Source of the DNA: Glandiceps talaboti
Taxonomy: Eukaryota; Hemichordata; Enteropneusta; Spengelidae
Assembly: GCF_964340395.1 (NCBI RefSeq)
Contig: NC_135562.1
Span: 8,310,134-8,360,133 of the forward strand
Direction: 5' to 3'
Length of the DNA stretch: 50,000 nucleotides
Shown here: positions 10,199 to 25,500 of the stretch, piece by piece
How positions within the stretch are numbered: the first letter of the stretch is position 1
Layout: every line of letters starts with the position of its first letter
Translations under genes and position numbers: made by a program
The notes under the pieces: generated by a model
What the model was told of the DNA's origin: nothing
Databases searched by the model: none
Seen by the model: only the letters and a program-made list of their open reading frames with translations

Positions 10199-13100
10199 CT
10201 GGTTATTGATTGGTTGGTTGGTTGATTGATTGATTGATTGATTGACTGTTATTGATTAGTTGGTTGGTTGATTGATTTATTGTTTGACTGACTGACTGAT
10301 TGAATGACTGACTGGTTATTGATTAGTTGGTTGGCTGTTTGCTTATTGATTGATTGATTGGTTGATTGATTGATTGATTGATAAGCATTGACAGGTTGGT
10401 TGTTTAATAATTCAACAGTACAAATCAGGATATGATCGGTAACAACTGACACAGAGAACTGTTTTGGTAGTCATCTCCAATATTGAATGTTACTTTTCCA
10501 GACTGGATAAATAATGTTATTTTGTTCAAAATAAATCATCTCACCTGACACAAAGCCTGTACTATCTGAATAGCTGGTTGGTAAACGTTGGCATCCCATT
10601 GGTTGACATCTGTTGAGTCCAACCCATACACCGCTGGTACATCACTACCTGGTCCTATCAACAAAATCATCAGAGTTAGAAACTGTTAGCATCCAAAGTC
10701 GACACATTTTATCCTACTGCTAACAAAACTTTTAACCAAACAATCACCCAACCCTGTGTGAACTTTCATGTATGTCTGTGTATGTGTAGTGCTATCCATG
10801 GCAACAACTCTCACGATCTCAGCATGCTGGAACCAGAGAACACATCAGGACATAATACGAACAGTTCCATTTGTTATAACTTACTTTTTATAAATCTATT
10901 TCGAACCCATCTGTTCTGTTTCCTGCCATATCTTCTAGTGGCTAGTTTGAGAGCGGCTACTCCTTCATCTAATAACTCCTTGCCTTTATCACTCTCTCTT
11001 TCCTCTTCGCTCATGATCAAATACTTGTGGAATTCTTTGAAGCCAATGGATTGAAAAATACCATGTGTGTATAGTTCATCACTGGAAACAAACAAACAAA
11101 CAAACAAACAAACAAACAAACAAACCATATACATCATTTCTCAGAAGTGTTTCTGCTACAAAGGTATAACGTTAGTAGGTAAAATCTATCCAAGTTCCTT
11201 GGTTATTTTCTACACCTGTTTGCATCACATTTCCAAAGAATTATATACATCAATAATTTTCCTTACAATATCAACTTTAAAAAATAGAGTTTGTAATGTA
11301 TTTACAGAGAATCACCATAAAAGGTTAGAGTAATCTGTAAATTCCCTGACACCGACCATTTGATGGAAGAGCGCCACCAAGTGTCAGATTTGAGAGAGTA
11401 CAATATTTTGCCAATGCAGTTATTCCTACATCAAATGTGAACTACTTAATGCTGGCAGAGATGTACACAATACAGACTGTCAGTGTGTCACTTTGTTACA
11501 TAAAGTTGTAAATTTGTAATTCATGTATTAGCACACATCAAATCAAACTGACAGCTTACCTGTCAGTTTTCCCCTCTAGTCTCTGTTGATTGTAGTGTGT
11601 GTGAAAATCCAACAATTCTTCTAACAGGCCTTGCTCTATCATTTTATCCACTCTTGTGTCCAGTCTTTCATCAAGAACTGTAATCAAAGAATGAAACAGG
11701 ATGTATAATTTAATCATCATTCCATTATTCTGTGTTTTTGTTAGAGTTGAAGAACCTCAGCATTACAAATTTTCATGAAATGATTTAAAATTCATTGAAT
11801 TACCCATTCCTGTGCATTACACCATAAATTTGACTGGTAACTCTAGGAAGATGAACAGGGAACTTTGGTAGATTTCAAACTTTGTAACCCTTCACACAAA
11901 TTACTATGTAAACTGTCATCATCTCTTACTGAAATCTACACTATATTGCCAGTGTTAGATGGAGTATTGGCAAAAACAGAGACTGGTGAAGAAGTATTTA
12001 CGGTTGTTGGGGCACTTGTACACTAATCTTTCGAGATCGAACACCCATAAATATCATTGGCATATACCAGTTCACTTTCCAAAGGGATTGATCATGAAAG
12101 TCACCAGTTTTAATTAAAATAAAGTCTGTCAACTTCATTACTAAAAGGCTACTATTCTGCAACAATGTAACATTAAAACAAAATCCAATTATCATTTTTT
12201 TCTGTTTCTTTCATAATTCTGAAACAATGTTGCAATCGTACCAAGTTTTCATTCCCTCTAATTAACATAAATGAACCTACTTAGTTCAAGTGTGTATAAC
12301 CTTTGGTTAAAAGTAATTTGTTTTGTAGCACTGTAATAACACAAATAGCTACTTTCGTTTTCAGGCACTGGATTTGTTACATGTACATTTTTACAACATG
12401 TATTTTCCAGAAAAAGCTCTTAAAGTCAGTGTTTTAGCTTGCTTTTGGCAACCCTGGTTAGGCCTTTAAAAAAAATTGTGCAGTTCTAATTACGCTCAAT
12501 TTTAGAATACATGGGGGAGGGGGGGGGGGGGGGGTTAGATAGATTTTTTTTTTCATGTGCAAGTATCTAGTTCAGGTAGTTATGTTTTCCATTGTTTTCC
12601 ATATAGTCTCTGTGTTATTGGTTTCTTCACATCAGATGTACAGCCATTACAGATTGGAAGAACAGTTTTATATTATCTTTTTAAATTGATGTCAGTATCC
12701 ACTATTTCTCCCAAGACTTCATGATTTTTGCGATTTTATTTCATTTTTTGCCAAGTACCCCCCTCCACACACTGTCATGCACACACCAGCTAGCACTTAA
12801 CCTACTGGTAGAAAGAGCACCAGTAATAGTCTCAGATTCAGCAATGTAGATATTTCAATATATTACACCTTTTGGAAAGATACGCCATTTTTTATGACAA
12901 GACCTGTTGCTGATAGTTACTTAGTTAAGTGATGTCGTCAGTAAAAGTGCTAAATTAATTATGCTAAGTATTATGTATGTGTCCAAGTCAACACTTCAAA
13001 TGTGTGAATGGGACCAGTTTTTGAAAAGATTATTAACACCACTAGGAAAGACTCGTGATGACTAACAACTTCAGATTTTACAAGATCTTGGTTGTTTTAT

Positions 13101-15489
13101 AATGTACAGAAAAAATAACACCTGTTCATGTATCAGTTTCTCCTCCTGATTAAACATATTTCAATAAAATAATTTTTGTAATTCATCAAATGATAACGTT
13201 TAGCAATATCGAGATTACACAACCTGCAAACTAATGCAATATGACAAATCGTGACCCACAAACTGACCAGCAGCCTACAAAGTGACCAGCAACACACAAA
13301 GTGACCAGCAGCCCACAAAGTGACCAGCAGCCTACAAAGTGACCAGCAGCCCACAAAGTGACCAGCAGCCTACAAAGTGACCAGCAGCCTGCAAAGTCAC
13401 CAGCAGCCTACAAAGTGACCAGCAGCCCACACACTGACCAGCAGCCTACAAAGTGACCAGCGACTCACAAAGTGACCAGTGGCCTACAAACTGACCAGCA
13501 GCCTACAAAGTGACCAGCAGCCTACAAAGTTACCTGTATACTATTCACACTAATATTAGCCCACTAGATGGGACAGTAGGTATTCAATTCCTTAACATTA
13601 TGGATTTAATATACATATGTATAATTAATTATGTCATCAAATCATTCATATATCCCAGAATGGATAAAGGCCCAGGATTCAATACCAGGTTCTTAGTGTA
13701 GTACCATTAGTGTTATCTTATCAGTGGCGTCATCAGAATTTACATAGAATCATTCAGACAACAGCTTTTGACACCTAAATTTAATTGATAATCCTAACTG
13801 GGTCTTTAATTAAGTGTATACCTCAGTAAATACAATACAAACAGTTTTGTTTTATATGCAACAAAATGCTTCAAAAATATTATAAAAACTTAGCAGCTTT
13901 GCAATTTCATGACTTAGAATATGAATTTATCACAAGAGTTAAAGGGGGATATAGTTTAGATAATTAATTATGTGTCAATTTCATCCAAAAAATTTAATCA
14001 TTCATATTTATTATAATTATAGTAATTGTTCCATTTATGTTCTCAATCACATCTCAACTAATTTTAAGTTTTAATTATCAAATTAGCGTTAATCAACTAA
14101 ATTACCTTTCACTTGTTTCAGTTTAATTAAACATAATCAATTTAATCAGGACTGCACATAGCCTGAAGTACTTTTTTCAATAACACTTCAAATATAATTA
14201 AGAGCTAATTAACTTAATTAACAATGATGGTCAATGACTATGAAGCTCAACTAGACACTTATAAATAGTTCATTTCACTTAATTAATTCTAAAAAATCAA
14301 TAACTGGAATTGATCAGTGACCTACAAACCTTCCTGGTTACATTGTAGCCATAGTATACATGTGTCTTTGTATCGAAGTGGACCCCCTAGGACACTGCTT
14401 CCAGACTCTGACCTCTGTCTGTCCAACAGTACGCTGTGTTTGATACCATACTGGGCAAATACTTGTAAACTTCTAGAAATGGAAAAAAAAAATCAAAATT
14501 TGTCAGTAACAAATATGAAACAACAAAAAGTATGGATTTCCCCCAAAAAATAAATAAATAAAACAAACATCACTAAAAAATACATGTAAAAACTTCTAAA
14601 GGTGTTTTACATAAATGTTTTCATGAAATAGTTTCTTAGTTTCTGATAAGGAGCAATGCCATTTAGTGACTAGATTTCAAAAGATGATGGTAATTTCTAC
14701 AAGTCTTTTGAACTCCTGCACTTACAGGAAAGTACATATCTATTAACTTGGGCCTGAAAAAAAAGTGTTTGGTTCCGGTTACCTGACCCAACCTAGTTTT
14801 TCACTGATGACCCTAAACTTTTTAAAAACATATTTGAGAAAGAAAAAAAATAAAATCACAAAAATTGTGAAGTCTCGCCAGAAATAATGGATTTGGAAAA
14901 TTACATCAACTTAAAAAGACACTATAAAACTGTACTTCCAATCTGTAATGGCTGTACATCTGATGAGCAGAAACCAATAACACAGAGACCATATGGAAAA
15001 CAACAGAAAACATTTACTTGAAGTAGACACTCACATATGAAAAAAACAAATTTTTTAAATAAATTAAAAAGTCTACCTACCCACGTATTCTAAAATTGAG
15101 CATAATCAGAACCACACAATTTTTATTAAGCCTTACTAAAATACTTCTTTACTTTATATTCTATGTCTTATCAGATTATTTAAACTCATAATGACAAAAT
15201 GATGACAAATTTTCCAAGTCTCTGTTTTTACAAACATAAAATAGTTTGTCATTATGTGAATACATTTCAAAAGTTGACGTTCTTCTGAACATATTTAATA
15301 TTTAAACTACACAAAATCTTTCAAAAATATTTTTGCAAGATTTTTCCTCTATCATTAAGACAGTGTATGTTTGTCAGTCAGTCTATCTGTATTTCTATGT
15401 GTGTATGTGTGTGTATGTATGTATGTATGTATGTATGTATGTATGTGTGTATGTATGTATGTATGTGTATGTATGTGTGTATGTATGTA

Positions 15490-15528
<39 letters not shown>

Positions 15529-18500
15529 ATGTATGTATGTATGTATGTATGTATGTATGTCTGTCTGTCTGTCTGTCTGTCTGTATGTATGTATGTATGT
15601 ATGTATGTATGTATGTGTATGTGTGTGCATGTATGTGTGTATGTATCATACATACACACACATACATACACACACATGCATACATACATACATACATACA
15701 TACATACATACATACATACATACATACATACATACATACATACACACATAGTAAGTATGTATGTATGTATGTATGTATGTATGTATGTATGTATGTATGT
15801 CACTGTCTGTCCATTCTGTAGAGGACATCTCCATAAGGTCATGCTGACCTCTACACTAAACTGAATACAATTCAGTATTTCCACACTGGCATTCCTGTCA
15901 CATACTGGAAATGACACAGTACATAGCTTCTAGAAATTTCTGAGACATCCCTAATCCTAGCCAATATGGAAAAAGACATTCCATACTAAAAGAAAATATG
16001 GAGTAATTCCGACTGCATACCAGTCTAGACAGAGGACATACCGGAATTTCCCAGACACGTGGCACAGAAGCATATTTTCATGTTTCCATACGTCACTATG
16101 GAATTTATCAAAGATCTAAACTGTTCTCCAATATCACTGATAACTAACGGTCTATAGATCGAACGATTTACCACTGTGCCTGCAGCTCTATCCACTATAA
16201 CAGGGTACAATTAAAAGAAGCCCCATAATAACAATTCTTTCTGTGGAATATGAAACAGTAACAATTACGTTGCAATCAACTGTTCTAGCAATTCCAGAAA
16301 CAATTTTACTAAATGTCATTAAAGGCTTGCATTGACATTAACATTCTATTAGCTTAATTCAGGTTTTATGTAAAGATTTTCATTTGAGTGAAAAAAAAAA
16401 ATTTAAACTCAGCTTGTGCCATTTTAAAGTAAACATATGGATGAGGATTGGGTACTTATTTTCAATTTTGAATTTATAAAACAATTTTATGGCTTCCTAC
16501 TTGAAAAATCAATGTGAAAAAACATATGCTAAGTCTATGTTTGTAACTCAATACATTGCAAAAAGGTCAAAAATGTGTAAAAAGTTTATTATTGTATGTA
16601 CAATAACAAACATTTTACAAATTTATTATGTTTTTGTAATTTATTGAGTTACAAAACAGACTTGGTCAATGTTGTTTCACACTGATTTTTCAAGTAGTAA
16701 GCCATGATAAAATTGTTTTAGAAATTCAAAATCCTAAATAAATACCCAATCCTCATCCTTACGGTTGCTTTAAAGTCCCCTTCTGATCAGTCAGAAAAAC
16801 CTGTCTTGCTTAGAATGTCGCATGTATTAATACACAACCTAAAAACTTGCACATATCACTGTTTATTATCATCATTTACATTCACCCATTCAAGAGATCA
16901 CACAGTCTCATTGCCAAATACGATCATTATCAGCTGTACTTTGTAGAAAACATGTTGGTTCAATTTTCTTAATGCCTTATTGTGTTTACTGAACACACAC
17001 CGTTAGAAATTACCAACAATCCCAACAGATTTCTAAATTGCCTGGAAATCCTTGACAAGTTCATTTACAACACAGCATCATTCCCTGGAGAAATTTCCAT
17101 GAATTCGGAAAATGTGTGATTTTCTACTGTTTTATATTTAATTTGTTCCTTTGAATCAATTCTACTACACTTTCTATTCAATAAACAAGATACTGTAGAA
17201 ACAGTGGCTGTCGAGTTGAACACAAGCTATTTTTTTCTTCATCTTTTTTTAACTGAATGTTACATAAATTTAGTTTGGATGTAGACATGGTTTGTAACCG
17301 CAGAGAAATACGTAAAATAAAATGAAGGATGGACTATGTTAAATTTAGCATACTACACTGAAAGCCGAGATTTAAAATTTTGATAGTCAGTAATGACCAA
17401 ACCTGCGCCCCCACCCCCACCCCCACCCCACCCCAAGCAGATTTTGGACAAAATGAGTTGAATGTCAAGTTTGAAAAACAATAGCGTACCTGTAGTCTTG
17501 AAGGACTGACATTATTTCACTAATTTCAGCTATTCTGCCATTTTGATATTTTCAAATTCATTCGTCCCCCATTCATAAAATCAAAATGTCAGTTAGGATA
17601 GCTGAAATAGTGTAGTACTAGCATTAGTCCTTCAAGTCTACAGGTAGGCTACAGTTAGGATAGCAGAAATAGTGTAGTAGCTAGCATTAGTCGTTCACAT
17701 CTACACGTAGGGTTACATAAAAATACACATCAGAAGTTTTCGATCTCTTGATGTTTGTTTCTGAAATATCAATCAAGATCATAAATTAAGATATATATTT
17801 TTATGTTGTAGCTGTTATTAGTGCAACCCAAAGTGTTGTCATGGTTTTATCATCAAAAAATAATCTTAGCTATTCAGGATAGTGCAGTGTGTGATAATAA
17901 CAACAACAACAATTCTTGGAACTTTGGTTATGTTACTTTCATTTTTTTTTAACTTGCACATTCTATGGCCTTTTGTCAAAGTTAATTAAAAATTTCACAA
18001 AATGTCTGTCATTTCTGAATAATTATTGAAGAAGAATTTCACAGAAATTTCATGATGCCAATGAATAAACTTGACACTAATGACAGGACAAAATCTCTAA
18101 GCGAAATTATACACTTGTGAGTTGTCACTTTATAATTCATATTTATCAAATAACAAAAAAAAAACATTTTTGTTTGTTTTTATTGTAATACCCTTGTATA
18201 ACAATTACGAACGGAATGAATTGATAGATTTATCCAAATAAAGTATTGTGATGCTCAATACTATGAAAATAAGGAGGGATACCCACTGCATACCAGAATA
18301 GCATGAATGCATACCACTGTTACCAGAATTTCACGCATGTAGCATTTCCGTTTTTTCTGTTGATATCCATGACTGAGGAATCAGTCGTAGTTCAATAAAT
18401 CTCCATAAATATCACTTACAATCAACTATTTAAAGAATTCACGTTTTCAGCTGGGTTTTTAGTAGCTTAGAGGCTATCTATTGACTTTGAAAGTCAAATA

Positions 18501-19032
18501 AATGGCTAGAGCATAGTCTGATACGCAAGTCCAATGAAGAACTAGCGTGTTGCCCAATTCACGTTTTCAACTACGTATTTTGGTGGTCTACAAGCTATCT
18601 ATTGACTTTGAAATTTGACTATTTAAAACGGTTAGGCTAGTCTAATTCACGTTTTCAGCTGGGTTTTTTTGGTCGTGTAGAAGCTATCTATTGGCTTTGA
18701 AAGTTGACTGTACAGCTAGAATCTTGTCTAGGGTTTTTGACAGTGGAGAAATTCTGATAGCAATGATATAGATGGGCATCACAATTATTCAGGCAATACT
18801 TCAGATTTTCTCAAATTGACAGGATTCCATCAGATTTATCTTTAATACAGCAAATTCAGAATACTATAATATTTTGGGTATTTTCACATCTTTATCCTTG
18901 GTGGGACTGTATTTTCAGTGGGGTGAAAACAAAACCCTACGAGATGATTACTACTTGAAACAGTCCATGGTGCTGTCTAAACCAATGTGACATGCCACTG
19001 GCACACAATAATCCCCCTCCCTTACTATGTGA

Positions 19033-19071
<39 letters not shown>

Positions 19072-22000
19072 GTAAATCATTTTGACCTACAAGTTACAAC
19101 AACAAAATATTTGTTTTTTATTAATTTTAGAGCATGCTGTCAAAAAAGGTCATGTGTCCTTTAAACCAATTTCATATGTCATTAACCTGCAATTGCTTAT
19201 GACCACCAAAATTCGTTCACCTATCTCTTACTAGGTGGTAACTCAGAAAAAAAATTTCATCATTTCACCCGCAACAAAAATTGTTTTTCTATTACAGGGC
19301 ACCCTGTAGAAAAACATATGACTAAATTGAACATATGGATATTAAAAAAAGAATATAGGGCAGTCAGAAAAAAAAGGCATGCTTTGTGTTAAATGTATTA
19401 ATCAATCCCACATATAGTTAGTCAGGTACATCATGACAGGGCGCCCTCACACATCGGTCAACCCACAAAATGTCTTCAGACTTCTCTTAGTAGTGTTAAA
19501 GGTTCACTTTGAAAACAGGACTAAAATGTAGGTGTGTAAAACAGTTGTCTGGCAAAGCTATAGAAAGAGTTGGTTAAGAACTAAATACTTGCCAAAATAG
19601 AATATTTAAACTAAAAACATGGCAGCCATAACATTGAATGTCATTTGATACTGGGTATATGTCAAAGGTTGTTACTTGTGATGCGACGAGGTGGTTACAT
19701 GGGGCAATTCATGAAGCAACTCAAGAAGCAACGTCAAACGAGTTGCAGAAAATCCAATATGTCAGATTCCTTGTGATACACCTAGCGATGTCGCAACACC
19801 CTGCAATTATGTTCGTACAGGAGGTAATTCATCGCATGCAACGAACTGCTTACTGCATGCATTGCTCATCGAGTTGCCTCGTGTAATTGGGCCTTCATGC
19901 GAGAACTTGGGAATGAAACATTGGCCTTTAAATTTCCACTTCAGATAGGATTAAAATTTAAGTACGAAAAAGTCGTCTGGCAGTCCTACAAAAAAAGTTG
20001 CTCCTGAACAAAAAACTAATCCTATGTAATGGTTCATGGCTCCACTGATAAGATAACACTAATGAAATGTGATGTCCCAGGATTGAAACATGGCCCTTTA
20101 ACTCACCTGTATATCTTCCTCTTATCATTAGGATGAAATCTCTCTGCCATACTAGAATCTACTTCCTGTAACTTCTCATGTAGTTCAACACTACTGATTT
20201 TCTCAAATGAAATATCCGACAAAAACGTCCTCAGTTCGTTCTGTTTAACATTATCAACTGTTATCGTTTCATCCACATGAATATTTAAATCTCTCTCTTC
20301 TTCACTATCATCATCATCGTCTTCACTATCTTGTCTATTTCCATCACGATCTCCACATTCATTATTTTTGGGTTCTGTCCTAATTTCCTCAACTCTTTGT
20401 AACTTTGAATCCGTGTTCTTCCCAGTATCTTCCACACATCGTTTCCTTTTTAATTTACTCTCCCGGTCTTCCCTTTGTGATATTAATTCATCAGAGTTTT
20501 CAATCTAGTGAGAAAGACACAAATAAAGTGAAACATAGCAGTACTTTCCGATGATCTACCTTAGCTATTTCTCTACAGACATTGGTCCAAATGTGCCAGT
20601 CTCCAATCAAAACATTGGCAGAAAATCTGAATCAGCTTTTCCATCAAACATTTTTAGCCCACCTAAGAATTGTTTTCAAAATTTGTTTGGCTTTGCCATA
20701 AAATTTCATTTCTAATTAAAAAGAATTTACTTTCAAAAATTCTGTAGAATTATTGCACATATGCATACATGATCCTTCTCCACTGTCTATGATTATACTT
20801 TTGGGTTTCGCTTTATGATTTATCTCTTTAGGAATCTTGTGTTGAAAAAAAATTTAAACTATCCACGCAAACTAAAAGAGTAAGTACTGGAGTTCAAAAT
20901 TAGACAGGCACATCTCTCGTGAAATTTATGATTTTGGTCTCATAATCTTCACAAGTTTTGAATTTGTTATTAATTTCAAAATTTGTGAAGAAAAATGTGG
21001 TCAATTTGTTTATTCTCAAGTTATCAAACTACTATTAGTGGGCTTTGTGATGTTCATCTAACTTCACAATCATTCACTCAGGTCACTATTTCACACAAAA
21101 GATTTCATTCAAAATGAGTTAAAAAAACAAGACAACAAAAACTGATTGCTACAACTTTTGATGTAAACAAGATGTTAAACAAAAGCTGCTAACCACTCAT
21201 TAATTTTTACAAAAGATCTCGTTTACATATTTACTTAATTATACAATTTGATAACAATGCACTGATTACAGAAAACAACAAAATAGAAACATTACCAATT
21301 AGAGTAGAAAAACATTGGTGATGTTGGACACATGTAAGATGGATTACTAGTCTTTGGCAATGTTCCATGGATACATGAAACTTTACTAGGAAGCATACTT
21401 CTTGGGTTATAGCTAAATTTATTTGACAGGTGGGTTTTTTTTGTTTTTTTTGGTTTTTTTGTTTGGTTTTTTTTTTTTTTGGGGGGGGGGGTTTAAGAGG
21501 AGGGGGAGTGGGGACATATTGAGTGAAAACAACATTTTAAGAAACAAAATCAACATGGAAAGCACGATGTAAATTTTCGACATTTTTCCAAAAAGAGAAA
21601 CAATTCAAATTATATGCAGTAGTTTTTTGCCATTTTTCTGTAATTCTTGTTCAAGTCACTTTCAAGGCCAAGGCAGAAATGCCCGTGTTCAATCCAGTGC
21701 TATTTTAAACATAGAATGCAAAATGTAAATTTTACTGAAAATGTGCCACCAGATTTAAACTGAATGCCTTCCGTAAGGGTTGGTTAGTCTTGCAATGTCA
21801 TGATTTATGTAAGAAATTTAGCTCTATATCTGAAAATCCATAAAATCAAAATGTCAGTTAGGATGGCGAAATAGTGTAGTGGCGATAGTCCTTCAAGTCT
21901 ACAGGTAGGCTACAGTTAGGATAGCTGAAATAGTGTAGTAGTGTTAGTCCTTCAAGTCTACAGGTAGACTACAGTTAGGATAGCTGAAATAGTGTAGTAG

Positions 22001-22523
22001 TGTTAGTCCTTCAAGGCTACAGGTAGGCTACAGTTAGGATAGCTGAAATAGTGTAGTAGCAATAGGCTAAGAACAGTAAACCAGCTAATACAACAGACAT
22101 TAATACGGACGTACCTTAGAATCGATAAGTATTTTCCATAGCAGTGACTCGATGTAATAGTTAGTACCACCTACTATTATTGGCAATTTCTTCTTAGCTA
22201 GGATACCATCTATGTTCATCTGAGTCAAGGAAAAATGACGATAACATTTCTAACCAACAGACAATTACTCCTTGCAATATCAGTTACCAAGTCCCTTTTT
22301 TGTTCTGAAACTATCACTTTAAATTGTATCAAAGATGGATTTTAAAAAACGAATTCTCTGTATCTATGTAATTCTAATTTGATTGATAATACACAGGAAA
22401 TAGGACATATGTATCCTAAGCACAATTTCATTTTCAAAAGAACTAAATCTCTCATTGCCTCCATCATGCATACATACATACACGCAGTAACAGACAGATG
22501 CAAGCACACACACAGATACAGAT

Positions 22524-22558
<35 letters not shown>

Positions 22559-25500
22559 TACATACATACATACATACATACATAATGATACATACATACA
22601 TACTAATACATACATACATACATACATACATACATACATACATACATCATGCATACATACATACATACATACATACATACATACATACATACATACATCA
22701 TGCATACATACATATAGAAATGCATATGGAACTTGCAAGTCAGTCCATATAAATAGATGTAAAATCCGACATTTCGAATAAATATTCTTTTTCAAGGTAT
22801 TATCGGTGAGATACAGACATGTTTGGTAAACACATACATAGACAGACACACACACAGACACACACACAATTATAATAGTGTTAATACATTCATAGACACA
22901 CACACACACAATTATAAGTGTTAATACATTCATAGTTATATAAACTGCTGAGTAAGGGTTTCCGCCTTGCATAACCAAGTACTAAAGGTCATGAAAAGGA
23001 CAATGGCCTAAGCCACAATGAACTTTTCACAGGACATCGACCATCAAGTAACAAATTCAAATTTCCTAATTACATAACTCACAAAGGAGAAATCTACCTA
23101 CAAGCATAGAGTTAAAATATTTCATGTTCACTAGGGTGGAAATTAGTGAAATTGATTTCACTTGACTTTATGCCTCATTGATGGCCAATTACTTTCTGAC
23201 ACTTTGAGTAATCTGTTCTCCATTTGTTCTACAGAATACAATGTTCTACTACTGGTCATCAAAGGACTACAAAAGTTCACTGCCAAGGTCAACAAAGGGC
23301 TAATGAGATGCAAATCTCTTTCAGCTGTTAGATACCTGGAGAAATAACACACTTGAACTTTATCAGCGAAGTTTATTGTCACTGAAGTGCAAGTCCACCT
23401 AATTGGTGACACCTGTGTTATTTATGGAATTTTTTTGTTACAATCATTAATATTCACAAACTCAGAGAGTTCATTCCACTTATTCGAAGATAATACCATA
23501 TTTTATGTGTAATTCCTTCAAAATTTAAATCCTCATGATTACAACAATCAACTTGGGTTGTTACCAGAGCCAACGACTTTCCCATTCAAGGTGGGTGGGG
23601 GGATCTCTCCAAAGTTAATGTATGCAAATAATATGCAAATCTTTAAAAAATTGTGCAAGACAATGGTAAAGGAATGTGAAGATGTCTGGTTGGATAAGAA
23701 ATGAATGAAAACCATGTTGATTAACTGGTATTGTCCACAACAAAAAATCAATCCTGTCTGAAACAGAAACCAACAATAAAAATTTTTGTACTTTGAAAAT
23801 ATTTCTCATACTTTAGGTTTGTTTCCTGTGGGAGCTACACATATGGCAGAAAAACACGTGCTTGAGAATGTAAAGATAACTGACTTCTTAACTCTCAGCA
23901 TATTTGGGTAATAACTGGTTTGGGTTACTCAATAAAGAAAGGGCGGATAAAAGAAAAACAACAGACAGCCTTCACACTGTATATGACAATGCTACCACTA
24001 GTTCAAGGCATAGTTGAACACAATACACATACCAACAAAATGTGTGTTTGTTGAAGGTTGAGCGGGTAAAAATTGATCAAAAGTTTCAAAAGATCTTTTA
24101 GTAAAGTTGACTTTCAAATGAACAAAATTGTCCATGCTTTCCAACTGAACTCGGAGTAGTTTGTCGTCCAAAATGTTATTTTCACAGGACAAAAACAATT
24201 TTTTAAACAAATTTCTGGACTAAAACGGTTCCCATGATCATTTCCGTTCTGGATTGACCAAAAATGTTAATGAGCTTGGTAGATCAAAGGAATTATAAGG
24301 TTATAAGGCACAAACTAAAAAAAAAAAAAAACTTTTCTGTGTTGTATAAAGTGTGGAAGCCAAATTTCTGGACTATTTTTTATATTTTTTGGAAAAAAGT
24401 TGAGTAGCATCTCCTCTCAGGTGATTGTTTGTGAAACACCTATTCACCTGATTACAAACATACCTGGTTTTTAAACCCTTGGGCAAACAAACTGATCAAT
24501 AAAGTCATTAGCCCCAAACATCTTTTACATAAAGAAACCTTTCAAGTTCGTCTGTGAAAAAATTAAAGTTTCTTTTCCCAAAAAAACAGACACTGGGTCT
24601 GTCAATATGATACTAAAAGTTTCTGAAAAAGTTCTGAACTGTGGATAACAATATAAATTGCACCTATCTCCACAAGATAATTGCACAATCAGTGATTTTG
24701 TTAATGTTAAGTAGGCTAAATGTACCCAATATCTCTGGGTATTTTACTGGGGTTCTCCTCAACAGCGCACTATATGGAAATCTCTGAAGTTTCACCAGGA
24801 CCCCCCCCCCCCTCCCCCCTTGCTACTGCTACTAGGGTTCCCCACCAAAATTATGGTACAAGGTTAGAAATCTATGCAAGTTTTACCAAACCCCCCCCCC
24901 CACCCCACCCCCACCCCCACCACCACCACCACCACCACCTCTGTTACTACAGCACCCCACCAAAATTATGGTACAATGTATAGAAATCTATGCAAGTTTT
25001 ACAAGATCCACAGTCTGTTACCAGGGTTACCAAACTGTACCGCAGACACTAACAATTTAATGTAGTTCTATTTGGGTGCCACCTAAGTAGGTATGGGAGG
25101 GGCACTACTTTTTGTATAAAGTCACTGGGCACAAACCACAAGTAATCACGTACGTGCAACAAATAATACCTTACAAGTTCCACCACAATACATATGTATT
25201 TTCAAGTTGATGTAATACTCTAATTCTTCAGTCTGTCTTAAAAAGTTCTTAAAAACTGTCCCGGGGTCAAGACTTTCCATCAATACAACAAAAGACACGC
25301 TCCTTATAGAAACAGTTTACATGGGTGTGACTACGAATGATGTTCTGGGGGGGAGCTGGGTGTGACTTGTGATCTTGTTGGCTTGGGGTACTCTTTCATA
25401 TGGTATAGCCAAGTAGCTACTTAAAATTTCATGATGCCTGATTTACACAAAGAAACTGAACCAATCGGATGCCAGTCTAGAAATCATGTGATCCCTCTTA

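Noticed and set aside
15333-15917. Long frames up to 179 codons on both strands
   Set aside because: All are TATG/CTGT/CATA tetranucleotide repeats read as protein.
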